Assembly: GCA_024516155.1 (NCBI GenBank)
Contig: JAJJXM010000004.1
Span: forward strand, 930,001 to 994,000
Direction: 5' to 3'
Source: Pyronema omphalodes
Lineage: Eukaryota; Ascomycota; Pezizomycetes; Pezizales; Pyronemataceae
Length of the DNA: 64,000 nucleotides
Under the pieces are notes generated by a model that worked only from the letters and a program-made list of their open reading frames with translations, was not told where the DNA came from and searched no databases. Positions 1 through 10,800 of the stretch are shown one piece after another (positions within the stretch are counted from its first letter, which is position 1; every line of letters begins with the position of its first letter). The translations under genes were made by a program, and so were the position numbers.

Positions 1-2
1 TG

Positions 3-566
3 AGATGGTGCATGGGATCTACTACTCTTTTGACCAACCCCGACTTCTGGTCTTCAAACCTCGGTGTCATTCAGAAGATCTGTTACTTGTCCGGAATGAT
101 GTACTACTCTGCCACCGCTCTTTCCATCTTCATCAACCCTCTTCCCGGAGTGCTCCTCATGTGGGTCCGCCCCGACTTCTTGAAGTACTACAACCTTGCC
201 TTCGCCATTCCTTCGCTTCTTTACTCCCTTATCGCCATTCGTCTTTGGGCTAAGGCAAAGTACTCCATCCACGTGCAATACATCATGGCTATTCAGCAAT
301 ACGCCTACCTCACCGCTATTAAGGACCGTCTTTTCGGACGCGCTCTTTCTTGGGCTCCTTCCGGAGATACCAAGGCACACAAAAACAACAAGTACCGCAA
401 CATGCGTATTCTCGCTTGGTGCTGGACCATCACTATTGAGGCCGCTCTCATTTCTGGAACTACCTACTGCATCCTTCTTGGATGGCCTTGGTACCACTTT
501 GTTCCTATTCTTTGCTTGAATGCTTTCAACCTTTTCGTTACGCATCGTTTCTTGTTCTGCCCTTAA
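3..566 (+). CDS. C-terminal part of a family 2 processive glycosyltransferase (membrane protein), cut by the window edge
   Basis: The frame is open from the first complete codon and ends at TAA 564-566, so the start and catalytic domain lie upstream of the window. The first residues read Arg-Trp-Cys-Met-Gly-Ser, which fits the end of the Q-x-x-R-W motif that closes the active site of processive GT2 enzymes (cellulose, chitin and hyaluronan synthase type). Several hydrophobic segments follow, as expected for the membrane channel that such enzymes use to export the growing chain through the plasma membrane. The tail is short and has no extra domain. It resembles the single-domain fungal GT2 proteins linked to hyphal surface growth rather than chitin synthases. 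The family call is from motif and topology; the polysaccharide made cannot be told from this piece. Confidence 0.75.
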   Translation, partial: RWCMGSTTLLTNPDFWSSNLGVIQKICYLSGMMYYSATALSIFINPLPGVLLMWVRPDFLKYYNLAFAIPSLLYSLIAIRLWAKAKYSIHVQYIMAIQQYAYLTAIKDRLFGRALSWAPSGDTKAHKNNKYRNMRILAWCWTITIEAALISGTTYCILLGWPWYHFVPILCLNAFNLFVTHRFLFCP

Positions 567-2376
567 ACACATTCTTTTATTGGTGCGGAAAAAAATTGGA
601 GGAGTTCATTGTATGCAGTAGAATATCACAACAAAGTAATGTAATGTATGGTCGGCTGGGAGTGTGTATGAACACTGTAAAAAAACCATGGTATGAAGTT
701 TATGATAGAATTTATGATTATGTGTAAATATTTGTTTTTTCATAGCGATGCGATAGGCGATAGATAATAATGTATCATTTGTCTTAAGATGTTACGGTCA
801 TGATGAAGTTCCCGCGAAAAGTTCCGATATGTAAGACAACATCGATAACGGATCTGGCGATAAACCCGTCTTTGATTGCGGATTGACACTCCCCCAATAA
901 AACCGTGCCTGATTCACAAACGTTCCTGGATTCAATTATGCACCGAATACGTATCCCCAGTCTTGAAACCTCTCCCCTTTCGTGCATGCTGCCATATTTG
1001 CTGGACAAAACAAATTCCATCTCATCTCGTTGATCTCTGCACGGTGCCGAAATGGGATGTCACGCAAGGCACCGCACATCCTCCCCCCTCGCAGTGTAGA
1101 GTTAACCCTAATCAAGCTAGGGTAACAAACAACCTGGCTCACCTTAATCCGACCTCGCTGCTTATCCAGTGAAAAGTTCACGTCGCTTGGCAAGCGCGGT
1201 AAGCCAATCATTCAGAATCCTCAACGCCATGAAATTTTTGTTCCTGGAGCTACGGGGCCTCGCCCACCGTGGCTCAAAAGTGCGCTTCGCCTTGTTTACC
1301 ACCCCACACGGCTGTGAAAATCGGTCCCTGCATAAAAGTTTTCTAATTTTAACGCATATGGACGAATTGTATTGTCACGTCACAAAAGATTGAAAAGCCC
1401 TGTGAGCTGCGAATAAGAGAAAGTCAATTATGTATCATACGCGTCACCTGTGAGCGGAGCATGGTCGATATGAAAAACACGTTTTGCCTCCCGCATGACA
1501 GCGACAGCAAATCTTGTCTTGCATCGAGATCGCTTATTTTCTTGTCTTTCTCTTGCACACCGATCTGTCCGAAAACTCCCCGCGCTGGTTGACCTTCAGG
1601 ACTTCCCGCCACTCCATCGCGTGCTCATCCCCCTCACGTCCCTGGCCAAACTCCGGCAAAATACGAAAGAGAGTCCGACCACAGACCGGCGGTTCGGCTC
1701 GCATCTTGTCCGGCGTCTTTATAGCATTGAATTCTTGCCCGCTACTCTGTTAACTACGGTTTAATACGCCTCCTGTGGTCACTAAAGACAGCCCCACTGC
1801 GCGTACTCCGCAATTTAGGAAAGCCATACCTCCGAGAGAAAGTTCCAATAGACTCCGTAAGCCTAGGCGATTATCCATAAGCAGAAGGTGATAGTCTGGT
1901 CTCTTCAGCAAGAAATAAGTTCGTTCGGAGATTTCGTCCAAAGAATCACTGGACTGCGGAGAGACGGCAAAACTCAGCGGCAAGACGAGATTCAGCTCAA
2001 TCCACACCAGCATAATACAGCTGGATAGTACAAACCATAGACCACCGTAGGTGTCTTGTGAAAAAGTCTCGTCGGGCTTGTCGACCAGCCTCCGCTGTCA
2101 GAATTCGTATCCGTCTCAACCGGCGAATCTGTCATGTCTTGTTCATCTGGAAAATTGACAGCCAGAACCAGAGCCAACAGAGACTACCATTGACAGCCAG
2201 CACAGCCATCAATCCAGCCCCATCCATCGATAATCAATACAGTCGACTGTACACGACTTAATCGGGGGGCGTATTTTGGATATCTACAAATCAAAATCCT
2301 CCAATCATGGTAAGTGCAGTTCACTCCAAGATCTGGAGAACATTTCCCCAGATCTACAAGATCTTCCCCACAAAAA
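567..2376. other. intergenic, no gene recognised
   Basis: About 1.8 kb between the GT2 stop and the GH26 start. Short open frames occur on both strands (for example minus 1750-2013 and 1992-2177), but none has a recognisable domain or a convincing exon chain. An inverted repeat sits at 1101-1126. An ATG at 2307 is followed directly by GTAAGT and could be a one-codon first exon of the next gene, but I could not show this. Confidence 0.5.
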
Positions 2377-4498
2377 ATGACGTCGCTCACCTTATTCCAA
2401 CAGCCATCAGACCTATCCCGAGGCCATTCGCAACGTCTCGTAGGCAAAAATACGAAAGCACTTCTCGTCGCGCTCCTCACGGCCGTCGCCACTGCAACCG
2501 AAACAACCTTTGCGTATTGCACCTTAACCTCCCCCTTTACACCTCAACCTTCATCCCTTTCAATCGCCTCCTTAGCAACCTCCCCCGTAATCAGCTGGGG
2601 AGTCTCCCTCGATACCTCCTCGCAATCTTTGGACGATTACACGCAGTCTCTAGGTGGCAGAGGACCTACTATCGTCAATCTATATTTCAATTGGGAGCAT
2701 TTAGGGGGATTAAATGAGCCACTTAATTGTCATATTGCTGCTGTGAAAGCGGCGGGTGCTGTATTAATGCTCACTATTGAGCCATGGCAGGGTTTGGGAT
2801 CGGATGTTATATCGGATGAAAAGGTGGAGGAAATGGCGAAGTTGGCAAGGGAGATAAACAATGCGGGTGTGGGGTTATTTGTGAGATTTGCGCATGAGAT
2901 GAATGGAGATTGGGTAAGTGAGGTTCAATTTGATAGGGTTTAGGGCGGATGGAAGAGATATGGAAGGAGGTGGAGTATGCAGATAGAGGGTTGAGGGTTG
3001 AGGGTTGAGGGCTGGGCGTAGAAACGTAGGGCAGAGGGCTTGGAAAGGGTTTTGGTCGCGTGAGAGTCTCGACTTGGGGATCTTCAGGGTCCAAAGTTTA
3101 CGGCTGCTGGCGTTGTGGAATTTCCGGTCGCGCGAGGCTGAAGTTCTAATGAGGTCGACATCGCGAGATCACAGAATCTTCAGCTTGCCTTTGGGGCCGT
3201 CGGCCGCGCGAACACTCTTCAACCCTCACACCTCAAGCCATATCTATGTCCATGTCCACGTTTCAGCGTTCGCTCTTTGCGCCTCTTCAGCTCTTTAGAC
3301 ATCAGAGCAGACAGCTAACTTGAATCTACGAATAGTATCCATGGGGCGCGAACCCAAAACAATTTACAGCCGCCTTCTCAAAGATCTCCAAAGCGATCAA
3401 GGCAGCCACAAAAAATACTCTCATGGTCTGGGCGCCGAATACGGGAGTAGGATATCCTTTCCGTGGTGCGGGAAAATATTTTCCTTCTGCGGATAGCGAG
3501 CAGTATAAACAGATGGACACCAATCAAGACGGGGCTCTTGATGCAAATGATGATCCTTTTACGCCATATTATCCAGGCGATGATGTCGTGGATTGGGTGG
3601 GAATTAGTCTGTATAGCAAAGTAAGAAATTCATTTTCAGCCGAAGCCCAGAAGATGAAGGGGATAGGAATCATGAAGAAACGAGAAAGTGAAGATGACAG
3701 GAAGACTAACGGGTGTAAAAACAATAGAGGGAAAACTCAAAACCGACGGAGCTCGCAAACACAGTAGCGGATAGGACAAGCCTCCAGACCTACATCACGA
3801 ATCCTAATGCAGACAAATCTTTTGATATTTATACGAAATTCGTAAAAGAGAAAGGGAAGCCTTTTATGATAGCAGAGACGGGAGCAAGTTTTTACCCCGG
3901 GTATCCAGTGGGTGATGGAGATGTCGCAGTAAAAAGAAATTGGTGGAGACAATTTTGGAGCCCGGAAACCAGGGAATTATATCCACTTCTCAAGGTATTT
4001 TTATCCTCCTTCTTCACCTTATCCTACAGACCCTACAGCCTGGACTACATCTGGTCTCTCGGCGATACCACACGTGTCGTGCGTAGGCGTGCTCATCGTA
4101 AGCTTGCTCTCCGTGGGCTCGTTCGCAGTAGGCGGATTCTTCAGCTGGCTTTTGACCAAGCTCGCTGACATATTCTTTTCCGCCTGTATCTGCAATACTG
4201 ACGATGTATCTAGGCAGTGGTCTACTTTGAATATCTTAAGCCAGCTCAAGACACAGGCGAAGTCCGAGACTACACTATTTCCAAAGATCCACCAGTCCTT
4301 GCAGCTTTTCTAGCTGATATCAAAAACTCTGACGCAGTGGCGTTTCTAGATACTCACAGTCGAAAGCTTGTAGGCGGAAACGGTGGCTGTGCTTGTGTGC
4401 GACCTTCCGATAAGGAAAGTAGCGCTTCTGGAAGAGAGTTAGATGGAATCTACATTCTTCTGGGGGTTTTGATGAGTTTGTGGGTGGCGATGGTTTAA
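2377..4498 (+). CDS. Glycoside hydrolase family 26 protein (mannanase-like), probably GPI-anchored
   Basis: Exons 2377-2913, 3336-3620, 3728-3994 and 4214-4498, all phase 0, give 457 residues. GH26 enzymes cleave beta-mannan or mixed beta-glucan by a retaining mechanism with two glutamates. Here the acid/base fits Glu174 in HEMNGDW, followed across the first intron by YPWG; the nucleophile fits Glu324 in IAETGA. MVWAPN (near residue 209) and DVVDWVGISLY are further family blocks. Residues 28-40 are hydrophobic after a basic stretch (signal sequence or signal anchor). The protein ends in a Ser/Gly-rich stretch and a hydrophobic run to the last residue, as in GPI-anchor signals, so a cell-wall or plasma-membrane location is inferred. 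The first intron is 422 bp, long for this region. The start could be the in-frame ATG at 2314. Substrate is not determined. Confidence 0.8.
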
Positions 4499-5779
4499 TG
4501 TTCCGATGTTTCATTTCGAAGTCGGAGATGGCGAGAGACGTCAGCCTATCTGCGGCTGAAGTTCGGCGTAGTTGGCGAAGAGGGCAAAGGCGAAGCCGAA
4601 ATCCAAAGAAACGAAGACCGCCGAGTAGCTGCGGAGTTAAGAAACGTACGATATTATCCTACGGCAATTTAGTTGATAGTTCGTAATTAGACCCCATCTA
4701 ATGTAATAAGTGACATAGTTCAAATCCAGAACATACCAGGAGCGAATAATGCATTCTTTAGCGGGTGTTTAGCGACCCTCCTAGCTTTTCTCTCAGCTCG
4801 CCCGCACGTGGAGCATGGGTTGGAGCGAAAACGATGAGCTCCAGACCTTATGCATTATAGTTTGAAATATGCTGAGCTGAAAAATGTACTAACTTTATTG
4901 ATTCGATGAGCTCCAGACTATAACGCCGCGGAGAGTCGGAACATGTCGTGCGCTGAGATCACAATGAGTACTGTGAGCAGTATGCCTACACTAGAAAATT
5001 CGCGTGGTGCAGCGCACGGAGCACATAGGGAGACGGGGCGACCGGCGATGACGAAAAAGTCGGGGAGAAGAGTACATAGAGTGATCCGTGCGCAGCTGAT
5101 GCGAACGGACTGTATGCATAGATCATGCATCATGGTCTGTGCTGAATAAACGGAGCTTGATGACGAGTACCTAGGAAGTAGCTGAAGAAAGGTTATGGGC
5201 TAGAATTCTGAGGTTCATGACGGACGAAAGGTACTTGAGCTTTTGACATGGCAGTGGAGAATGGATGGATGGTGAATTATTGGTCTCAGCGCTTGCTCGG
5301 TCTACATATCTCGTTTATAAGCGCTATATAGAATTCAACTACATTATTCCTCGCATAAAAAATAGCAGGCCTAAACATGTAATCAATTGAATAGAACAGA
5401 GATCATCTTTTCAGACATGAAATAGATAAAAGTGAAGGCTGTAATACCATCATGTTGATCACTACAGGTGTTAGATTCAAAGACGAGCAAAAACTACAGT
5501 TTTCAGAACTGCTAAAAACATACAAGTAACAGAGGAGGGATATGTCAGTGGGTATTCAGGCGCAGGTGTTTGACGGCACACTTATCACTTTATAGATAAC
5601 GTACCAGGCTGTGTCGCTTTGCAAGCGTCAAAGGACCGACTTTACTCCGTGGATCACTCGTCATGAACCTACAGATTCTATCACGGTAAATAAGTACGCA
5701 ATCTCATGGCATGCTATCAATGAATAGGTAGTATTCCAGGATTTCCCGCTTCAACAACGTCCCTGCTACACTCTGCAAG
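4499..5779. other. intergenic, no gene recognised
   Basis: No coding region supported. A 15-bp direct repeat (4904-4918 repeats 4832-4846) brackets 57 bp. Open frames here are short and lack domains. Confidence 0.45.
4832..4918. repeat. 15-bp direct repeats flanking 57 bp
   Basis: CGATGAGCTCCAGAC occurs at 4832-4846 and again at 4904-4918. The layout looks like a target-site duplication around a short insert, but the insert has no recognisable transposon end. Confidence 0.4.
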
Positions 5780-6100
5780 CTACATCATGAGTTTTAGGTT
5801 CAACAATCTTTTAGCACACTTTGTCAGACATCTTTTTCCAGAGTTAATCTGACACACCTTCAGCAATTGACACTCAAAATTTCTAGCCATAGGCCACAGT
5901 ACAGATATGGTTTGTATATGACTTCCAAAGCAAGCGATTTGATAAAGCCCTACTTGCAGATGGAAGAAGATGAAGTCAGCGCACGGAGAGGAATCATCTT
6001 CCATATTTCCCGGATATCTGACAAAATAGCCACGGTAACTTACACTCTCTTCTACTGTTATTCAAGCAAAAAACAACCCGAAAGGTAGGGAGAGGGAGGG
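5780..6100 (+). pseudogene. Decayed fragment related to the ankyrin-like region at 61.9-62.2 kb
   Basis: By eye this stretch aligns with 61911-62200. Both hold the same run of short blocks: an element around TTTGTCAGA, then AGCAATTGA, then a cytidine-rich stretch, then GCCCTACTTGCAGATGGAAG. Both lie directly beside a 5S rRNA gene on the minus strand. Stops and length differences break the frame, so I treat it as a relic. The ankyrin assignment comes from the better preserved copy; this fragment alone would not show it. Confidence 0.4.
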
Positions 6101-6121
6101 TCAAAAAGAGAAGGCGGAAAA

Positions 6122-6237
6122 ACTACAGTATCCGGGATTCCCGTCTGGTCACCCACGACAGTACTAGCCGGACGATATCATGCTTAAATAGCGCAGAGCG
6201 GACGGGATGCGTTGTATTCATGATTCTATGACCGTAG
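6122..6237 (-). rRNA. 5S ribosomal RNA gene (copy D)
   Basis: Read on the minus strand the gene runs from CTACGGT to ACTGTAG, which pair to form the closing helix. It includes the 5S internal control region (TTAAGCATGATATCGTC, then GTCGTGGGTGACCA) used by TFIIIA and RNA polymerase III. A T run follows the 3' end as terminator. The roughly 116-bp body is identical to the copies at 17250 and 23749. Dispersed 5S genes are normal in filamentous ascomycetes. Confidence 0.85.
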
Positions 6238-6560
6238 CTATCATCTGATGTAGTATAAATTACATATAGTATTAAACGTCTCAGTTATACTTGAGATTCT
6301 GTCGATATGCTGATGGAGGGTTTCCAGTTCTGTAAAGGTAGAAGACTATTGGACCCTGGTATTACTTGTCTTCTACTCTTGCTTAATCGATTTCTTTGTC
6401 GCAAGTGTCCGTTCGCGATGTCGTCTTTCCCTTTCCATATTTCTGACGCTGATTTTCGTCGCAATCAATGGATATATCGTGTTTCATTATTTCCAATCCC
6501 GTGACCTCAGAAAAGCTTACCAAAGGGTTTCGAATAGAGTTGGATATAGCCGGTACTGAT
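6238..6560 (-). repeat. Diverged flank of the 5S-bearing segment family (copy D)
   Basis: Upstream of the 5S gene this stretch aligns patchily with 62369-62700 and with the complement of 23430-23748. The clearest shared block is CTTGCTTAATCGATTTCTTTGTCGCAAGTGTCC-like sequence near 6370-6410. It is the most diverged copy of the family in the window. The short frame at 6307-6504 is part of it and is not regarded as a gene. Confidence 0.5.
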
Positions 6561-7310
6561 TGTGAGGATGTATAGTTCAGCAGAACGCATCTTGCACCAC
6601 GGGCTGGCGTTCATAGCGCAGATAAATTATATGAGTTGTCATGGCAAGGTAGATATTTTATTTCTCAATGCTTAGTGGTGGATGACTAGCATCATGGCGG
6701 GTTTGGACGGAAATAGTTAGGCATTTCGCGGTTGGAAGCCTGAGTTGCCATACACCGTCACCCGGGGGTTCAAATAAAGTTTGCCACTGTTGTCAACTGT
6801 TACCACTATGTATCCATGCTTAGCCTTGGTTTTTTACATCCTTGAGGATGCCTCGATGATTAGAAGACGGTTGTGGCTGTGTGGCCTTCGCTACCAACCT
6901 ATTTACCGAGCTGTCATAGATGCCGATTTGTAATCCGGAAACTTCCAACACATTTTGTCTCGCTGACACCGGCGGAAGTTAGCGAGCTGTCAAACATGGC
7001 GGACTTGCCGTTTGCCGTGGGTTTACCTCATTATTGACCCCGTCATCTGGCGGTTTTCTTTCATTCAACATGGCTGTTTGACGTCGCTAGCAAACTTGGT
7101 CTTTATGTCATTAATATGTACATCTCACGTTCGAGTTGGAACGTTGACGACACAGTAAAAGCAAAGTACAAATGCAGTTCCCAATCGCTTAGTCTCTTCA
7201 ATCTATCTTTCATACTCATATTACTCTTCAATCAACACTATTCGACTCCTATAAGTAAATATCATCAGAAAGCCTACTTTTCAGCCACATACATATTAGC
7301 ATCACTCACA
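6561..7310. other. intergenic, no gene recognised
   Basis: No domain-bearing frame, RNA gene or clear repeat seen. The distal part is the likely promoter of the membrane protein starting at 7311. Confidence 0.4.
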
Positions 7311-8054
7311 ATGGAGGGTATCAAAACACGCCTTCTCCAAGACAGAGTATATATATTATGGGCCAGGATTGCTCGCCAGGCTCACTGCGACGGAGATTTC
7401 AAAACCTTCGAGTTATATTTTCGCCAGATCCTACGCCACTACAAAGATATCGACACTAAACAAAAGATATCGCATTACCAGATCGACGGGATATCAGAAT
7501 TTTGGGGCTGGGCTCTCCATTTTCCATGGGAGCGAATTATACGCTTGTCATGGCCCCTCATTTTCTGTGCGATGATTGTCAGCTGTCGGGACGACGGCCA
7601 TAATACACAACGATTTCTATACTTCTCTTCATTAGTTTTAATGCTATTATCCTCTTTTCCTCGACAATCACTACCAGTATTCTCAGCACAAACGCTACGT
7701 GGAAACCCATGGACAGAGGGTTTCGCTGCAACGTTATTCGCCGCAGGGCAAATTTTATTACAACTTGCCTTGGTCGCTGAGGCGTTTGATTCACCGGAAT
7801 TCATCTGGACTACTCCATCGTTCATGTTTTGCGTTTATGTTTGGATAAGAGCTATCGCATTTAGTTTAATAGGTATCATCAATGGATGTAATATGGTCAA
7901 TTTTGCTCGTCCGTTGCAGGAAGGCCGGATACCCCGGGTGGATGGAGTTGATATATCAGTTGAAGATTGGCTTGTTTATGAGCTACTGCTGTCTGAAGAG
8001 GGACTGAAAGAACTCAGCGGAAATGGTACTGTTATACGTGGAAAGGTTAAATAG
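7311..8054 (+). CDS. Predicted membrane protein of unknown function
   Basis: Single exon, 247 residues from the ATG at 7311, which has a good context (CTCACAATGG). The frame is open upstream to an ATG at 7116, but the added 65 residues look like 5' leader. Four hydrophobic segments are visible at about residues 77-92, 101-116, 137-158 and 169-192. The N-terminal 75 residues are soluble and charged, and the last 55 are acidic and hydrophilic. No signal peptide, no catalytic motif and no family that I recognise. It stands alone between a 5S flank and RFC3. Coding potential rests on length, start context and the regular spacing of membrane segments. Confidence 0.6.
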   Translation: MEGIKTRLLQDRVYILWARIARQAHCDGDFKTFELYFRQILRHYKDIDTKQKISHYQIDGISEFWGWALHFPWERIIRLSWPLIFCAMIVSCRDDGHNTQRFLYFSSLVLMLLSSFPRQSLPVFSAQTLRGNPWTEGFAATLFAAGQILLQLALVAEAFDSPEFIWTTPSFMFCVYVWIRAIAFSLIGIINGCNMVNFARPLQEGRIPRVDGVDISVEDWLVYELLLSEEGLKELSGNGTVIRGKVK

Positions 8055-8114
8055 GGTTACTTGCCATAGAGACGTTCAAATAGAGATAATTTTTAACTGT
8101 CGATTATTTTCCGG

Positions 8115-8174
8115 ATGTAGATACATAGAATTGATTTGATTTGATTTTCTTAAAGAATATGTAGATACATAGAA
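8115..8174 (-). mobile_element. 28-bp LINE 3'-end scar with 16-bp target-site duplication
   Basis: ATGTAGATACATAGAA occurs at 8115-8130 and again at 8159-8174. The 28 bp between them (TTGATTTGATTTGATTTTCT then TAAAGAAT) match the 3' terminal sequence of the element at 54576-54652. This fits a severely 5'-truncated insertion by target-primed reverse transcription, minus orientation. Confidence 0.7.
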
Positions 8175-8820
8175 AGTTTTCGGGTTGAAATAAAGATAAT
8201 TCAAGAGATGCTTTCAGTATAGTTATAGCGTATGATAAAGTAAATATCTATCATATATGGTTGACTTTAAAGTTACCTCTAGCTTACACAACACGACGTT
8301 GGAGACATGTCATTCTGGCCAAGGTCACTGGTGATCATTCGTGGGGATAGAAACGAGTGACATTCTAACAGTTTCTCTACACATATCAGTCATGACAATT
8401 CGTTACATTTACCAGGTACATACAGACTAAATTTCCCTCTGTACGACTGATTTTCAAATTCTTACCTTCCTCCGCGGTCTTGTAGTCATACAAAAGCCAT
8501 GGCTGATGCGCATCACAATCTCTCACCTAGGCCTAATTCCATCGACATCCTATTAGCTACGAGAAAGGTCCATGTTATAACCATTGCCTCTTGATTATTA
8601 CCACATTTTGTAGTAATCCTTCCAAATACTTCGAAAACTCTTTAAACAAGCACCCCCTCCGCCTCCTTCGCTCTGATATTGCGTTCATCAATACCATCGC
8701 CAAGCCAAACTCTCAAACCAGCCTAGCACAGACGCTCTACGCGCTCCAACACGACGCGTCTTCCACGTCTCATTTCCTCCGACAAACCCACCATACCGCA
8801 CCCTAACACCACCCCGCAAA
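8175..8820. other. intergenic / RFC3 promoter side
   Basis: No gene recognised. The last 150 bp are C- and A-rich with pyrimidine tracts, as is usual just upstream of fungal start codons. Confidence 0.4.
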
Positions 8821-10101
8821 ATGTCCGACGTCGAAGATATGGACATCGACTCTGTCGATGCTCCCGCTACCGTTACCTTCTCTTCTGAATTGAAGGGTAA
8901 AAAAATGAGCAAAGCCAACCTCCCTGTGACTGCTGGCGACACTCTTCCCTGGTAGCTCTCCACGCAATTCCATTTCCAGTTTCCAATTCCCAATTCCAAG
9001 AACCAACTCTTATCTTCATTGAATACCAAATACTCAATTCCGAACTCTAAGCTAACCAAGACTTCTTCCAGGGTCGAGAAATACCGTCCCGACACCCTCT
9101 CCGACGTTTCCGGCCACGAAGATATCCTCCAAACCATCAACCGTTTCGTTTCCTCAAACCGTTTACCGCACCTTCTTTTCTACGGGCCTCCCGGTACGGG
9201 AAAGACCTCCACTATTCTCGCCCTCGCACGCCACATCTACGGCGCCAAAAACGTCCGTCAACAAGTCCTAGAACTCAACGCCTCCGACGATCGAGGAATC
9301 GACGTAGTCCGCGAACAAATCAAGACCTTCGCTTCCACCCGTCAAATTTTCGGTGGAGTAGCCGGCAAAAACGACGGCCTAGGAAATTTCAAACTCATTA
9401 TCTTGGATGAAGCAGATGCTATGACTAGTGCTGCACAAAATGCCCTTAGAAGGATTATGGAGAAATATACTGCCAATACTAGGTTTTGTATCATTGCGAA
9501 CTACACTCATAAATTATCCGCTGCTCTGTTGTCGAGATGTACTAGATTCCGTTTCTCACCTTTACCAGTGGAAGCGCTGAGGAGAAGAGTGGATGTGGTT
9601 ATTGAGAATGAGGGGGTCAAAATTACTCCCGCTGCGGTGGATGCGCTGTTGAAGTTGTCTCGTGGAGATATGAGACGTTCACTGAACGTTCTACAAGCCT
9701 GTTTCGCCTCTTCCACACCATTAGATGAAGCCGGACGACCAGACCCCACAAAAGAGCGCGAAGAAATCACGGAAACTGCTATCTATGATTGTATTGCGGC
9801 GCCGCATCCGGAGGATATTATGATGATTATGGAGACGTTGCTGAAAAGTGATATTACGACGAGTTTAAGGACTATTAATGATATTAAGACAATGAAAGGA
9901 TTGGCGTTGGCAGATATTTTGGCTGCTCTGAGTGAGGAGTTGTGTAGAATTGAAGTACCAAAGCAGACTAGAGTACTCTGGATGGAGGGATTGGCGGAAA
10001 TTGAGTGGAGGGTTGGAAGTGGTGGTTCCGAGATGGTTCAGACTGGTGGATTGGCGGGCGTGGTTAGAAAGGGTGTTGCGGTTATGGGAAATACGGCGTA
10101 G
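8821..10101 (+). CDS. RFC3: Replication factor C subunit 3 (clamp-loader ATPase)
   Basis: Exons 8821-8951 and 9072-10101 (intron 120 bp, phase 2, splitting the Trp codon of LPWVEKYRP) give 386 residues. RFC loads the PCNA clamp on primed DNA in the nucleus. Seen: VEKYRP box at 45-50, Walker A GPPGTGKT at 82-89, Walker B with DEAD at 156-159, the arginine-finger SRC at 198-200, then the small-subunit C-terminal collar helices. The order LELNASDDRGIDVVR and the TRQIF block match Rfc3 better than Rfc2, Rfc4 or Rfc5. There is a Gly-rich insert (GGVAGKNDGLGN) before Walker B that yeast Rfc3 lacks. It is convergent with ALG7, about 700 bp apart. The length is usual for the family and the gene looks intact. 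Confidence 0.95.
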
Positions 10102-10800
10102 TAGAATTACGTAGTAGAATTACGTAGTATGGTTATTAATGATGTATGAATGGATTTTAGAGAAAGGCCGGATTGGAAACGTTGGGATATCCGTAATATA
10201 TTTGGGCCGGAAGTTGATGTTAAAATTCGAAAGAAAGGAATGTTATCATTGAAAAATGGAAACAAGATCTCTATCAATCCTTGTAACCAGTGTTGCCGTC
10301 TGGGTGTTCAAAAGACTTATTCAATGTGAATTTATATAACGGGGAGCCAAGATTTGCCCGATGGAACGAACGCAAATGCGGGAATCCAAAACTCAAAAGT
10401 TATTCCAAGCAAGCTCTGCTTTCAGCTCTCGTGAAATTGGTATACTTTTCATTCCGCCTTCACGGCTAGGATTAGCTGGAGTCCGGTAGTATTCCCTTGC
10501 AGCAACCTAACATAATGAATGATAATTTACAACACGAAAACTCAACGGATTTCAATCCCATCTCCCATTGCAAAAAGCTTGATCAAAAACCCTTTCCGGA
10601 TTTATTATAATTAAAAAAAAGAAGCCAGCAATAATAAGTCTACAGGAATCTTGATATCTCTACTCAAACCATTTTCACAACGCCAACCCAAAAAAGCAGC
10701 CCAACAAAGTGTACGTATAATTGTCCACCAATAACCTTCTTTCTTTCTTCCTTTAAGCTTGTTCTTAAACCTATTCCCAAACCAATTCTTAACCCTGTTC
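10102..10800. other. intergenic between convergent genes
   Basis: 3' regions of RFC3 (plus) and ALG7 (minus). No RNA gene or repeat recognised. An open frame at 10611-10853 on the minus strand overlaps the ALG7 end and is rich in Arg/Trp; it is not considered real. Confidence 0.4.

Noticed and set aside
1750..2177. Two minus-strand frames (87 and 61 codons) that might be exons of a small gene
   Set aside because: No clear donor and acceptor join them in phase, and neither has a recognisable motif.
4074..4313. 79-codon plus frame with a convincing membrane segment
   Set aside because: It lies mostly in the third intron of the GH26 gene. Joining K at 3994 to A at 4214 gives the conserved block AVVYFEYLK, and the frame has no further support.
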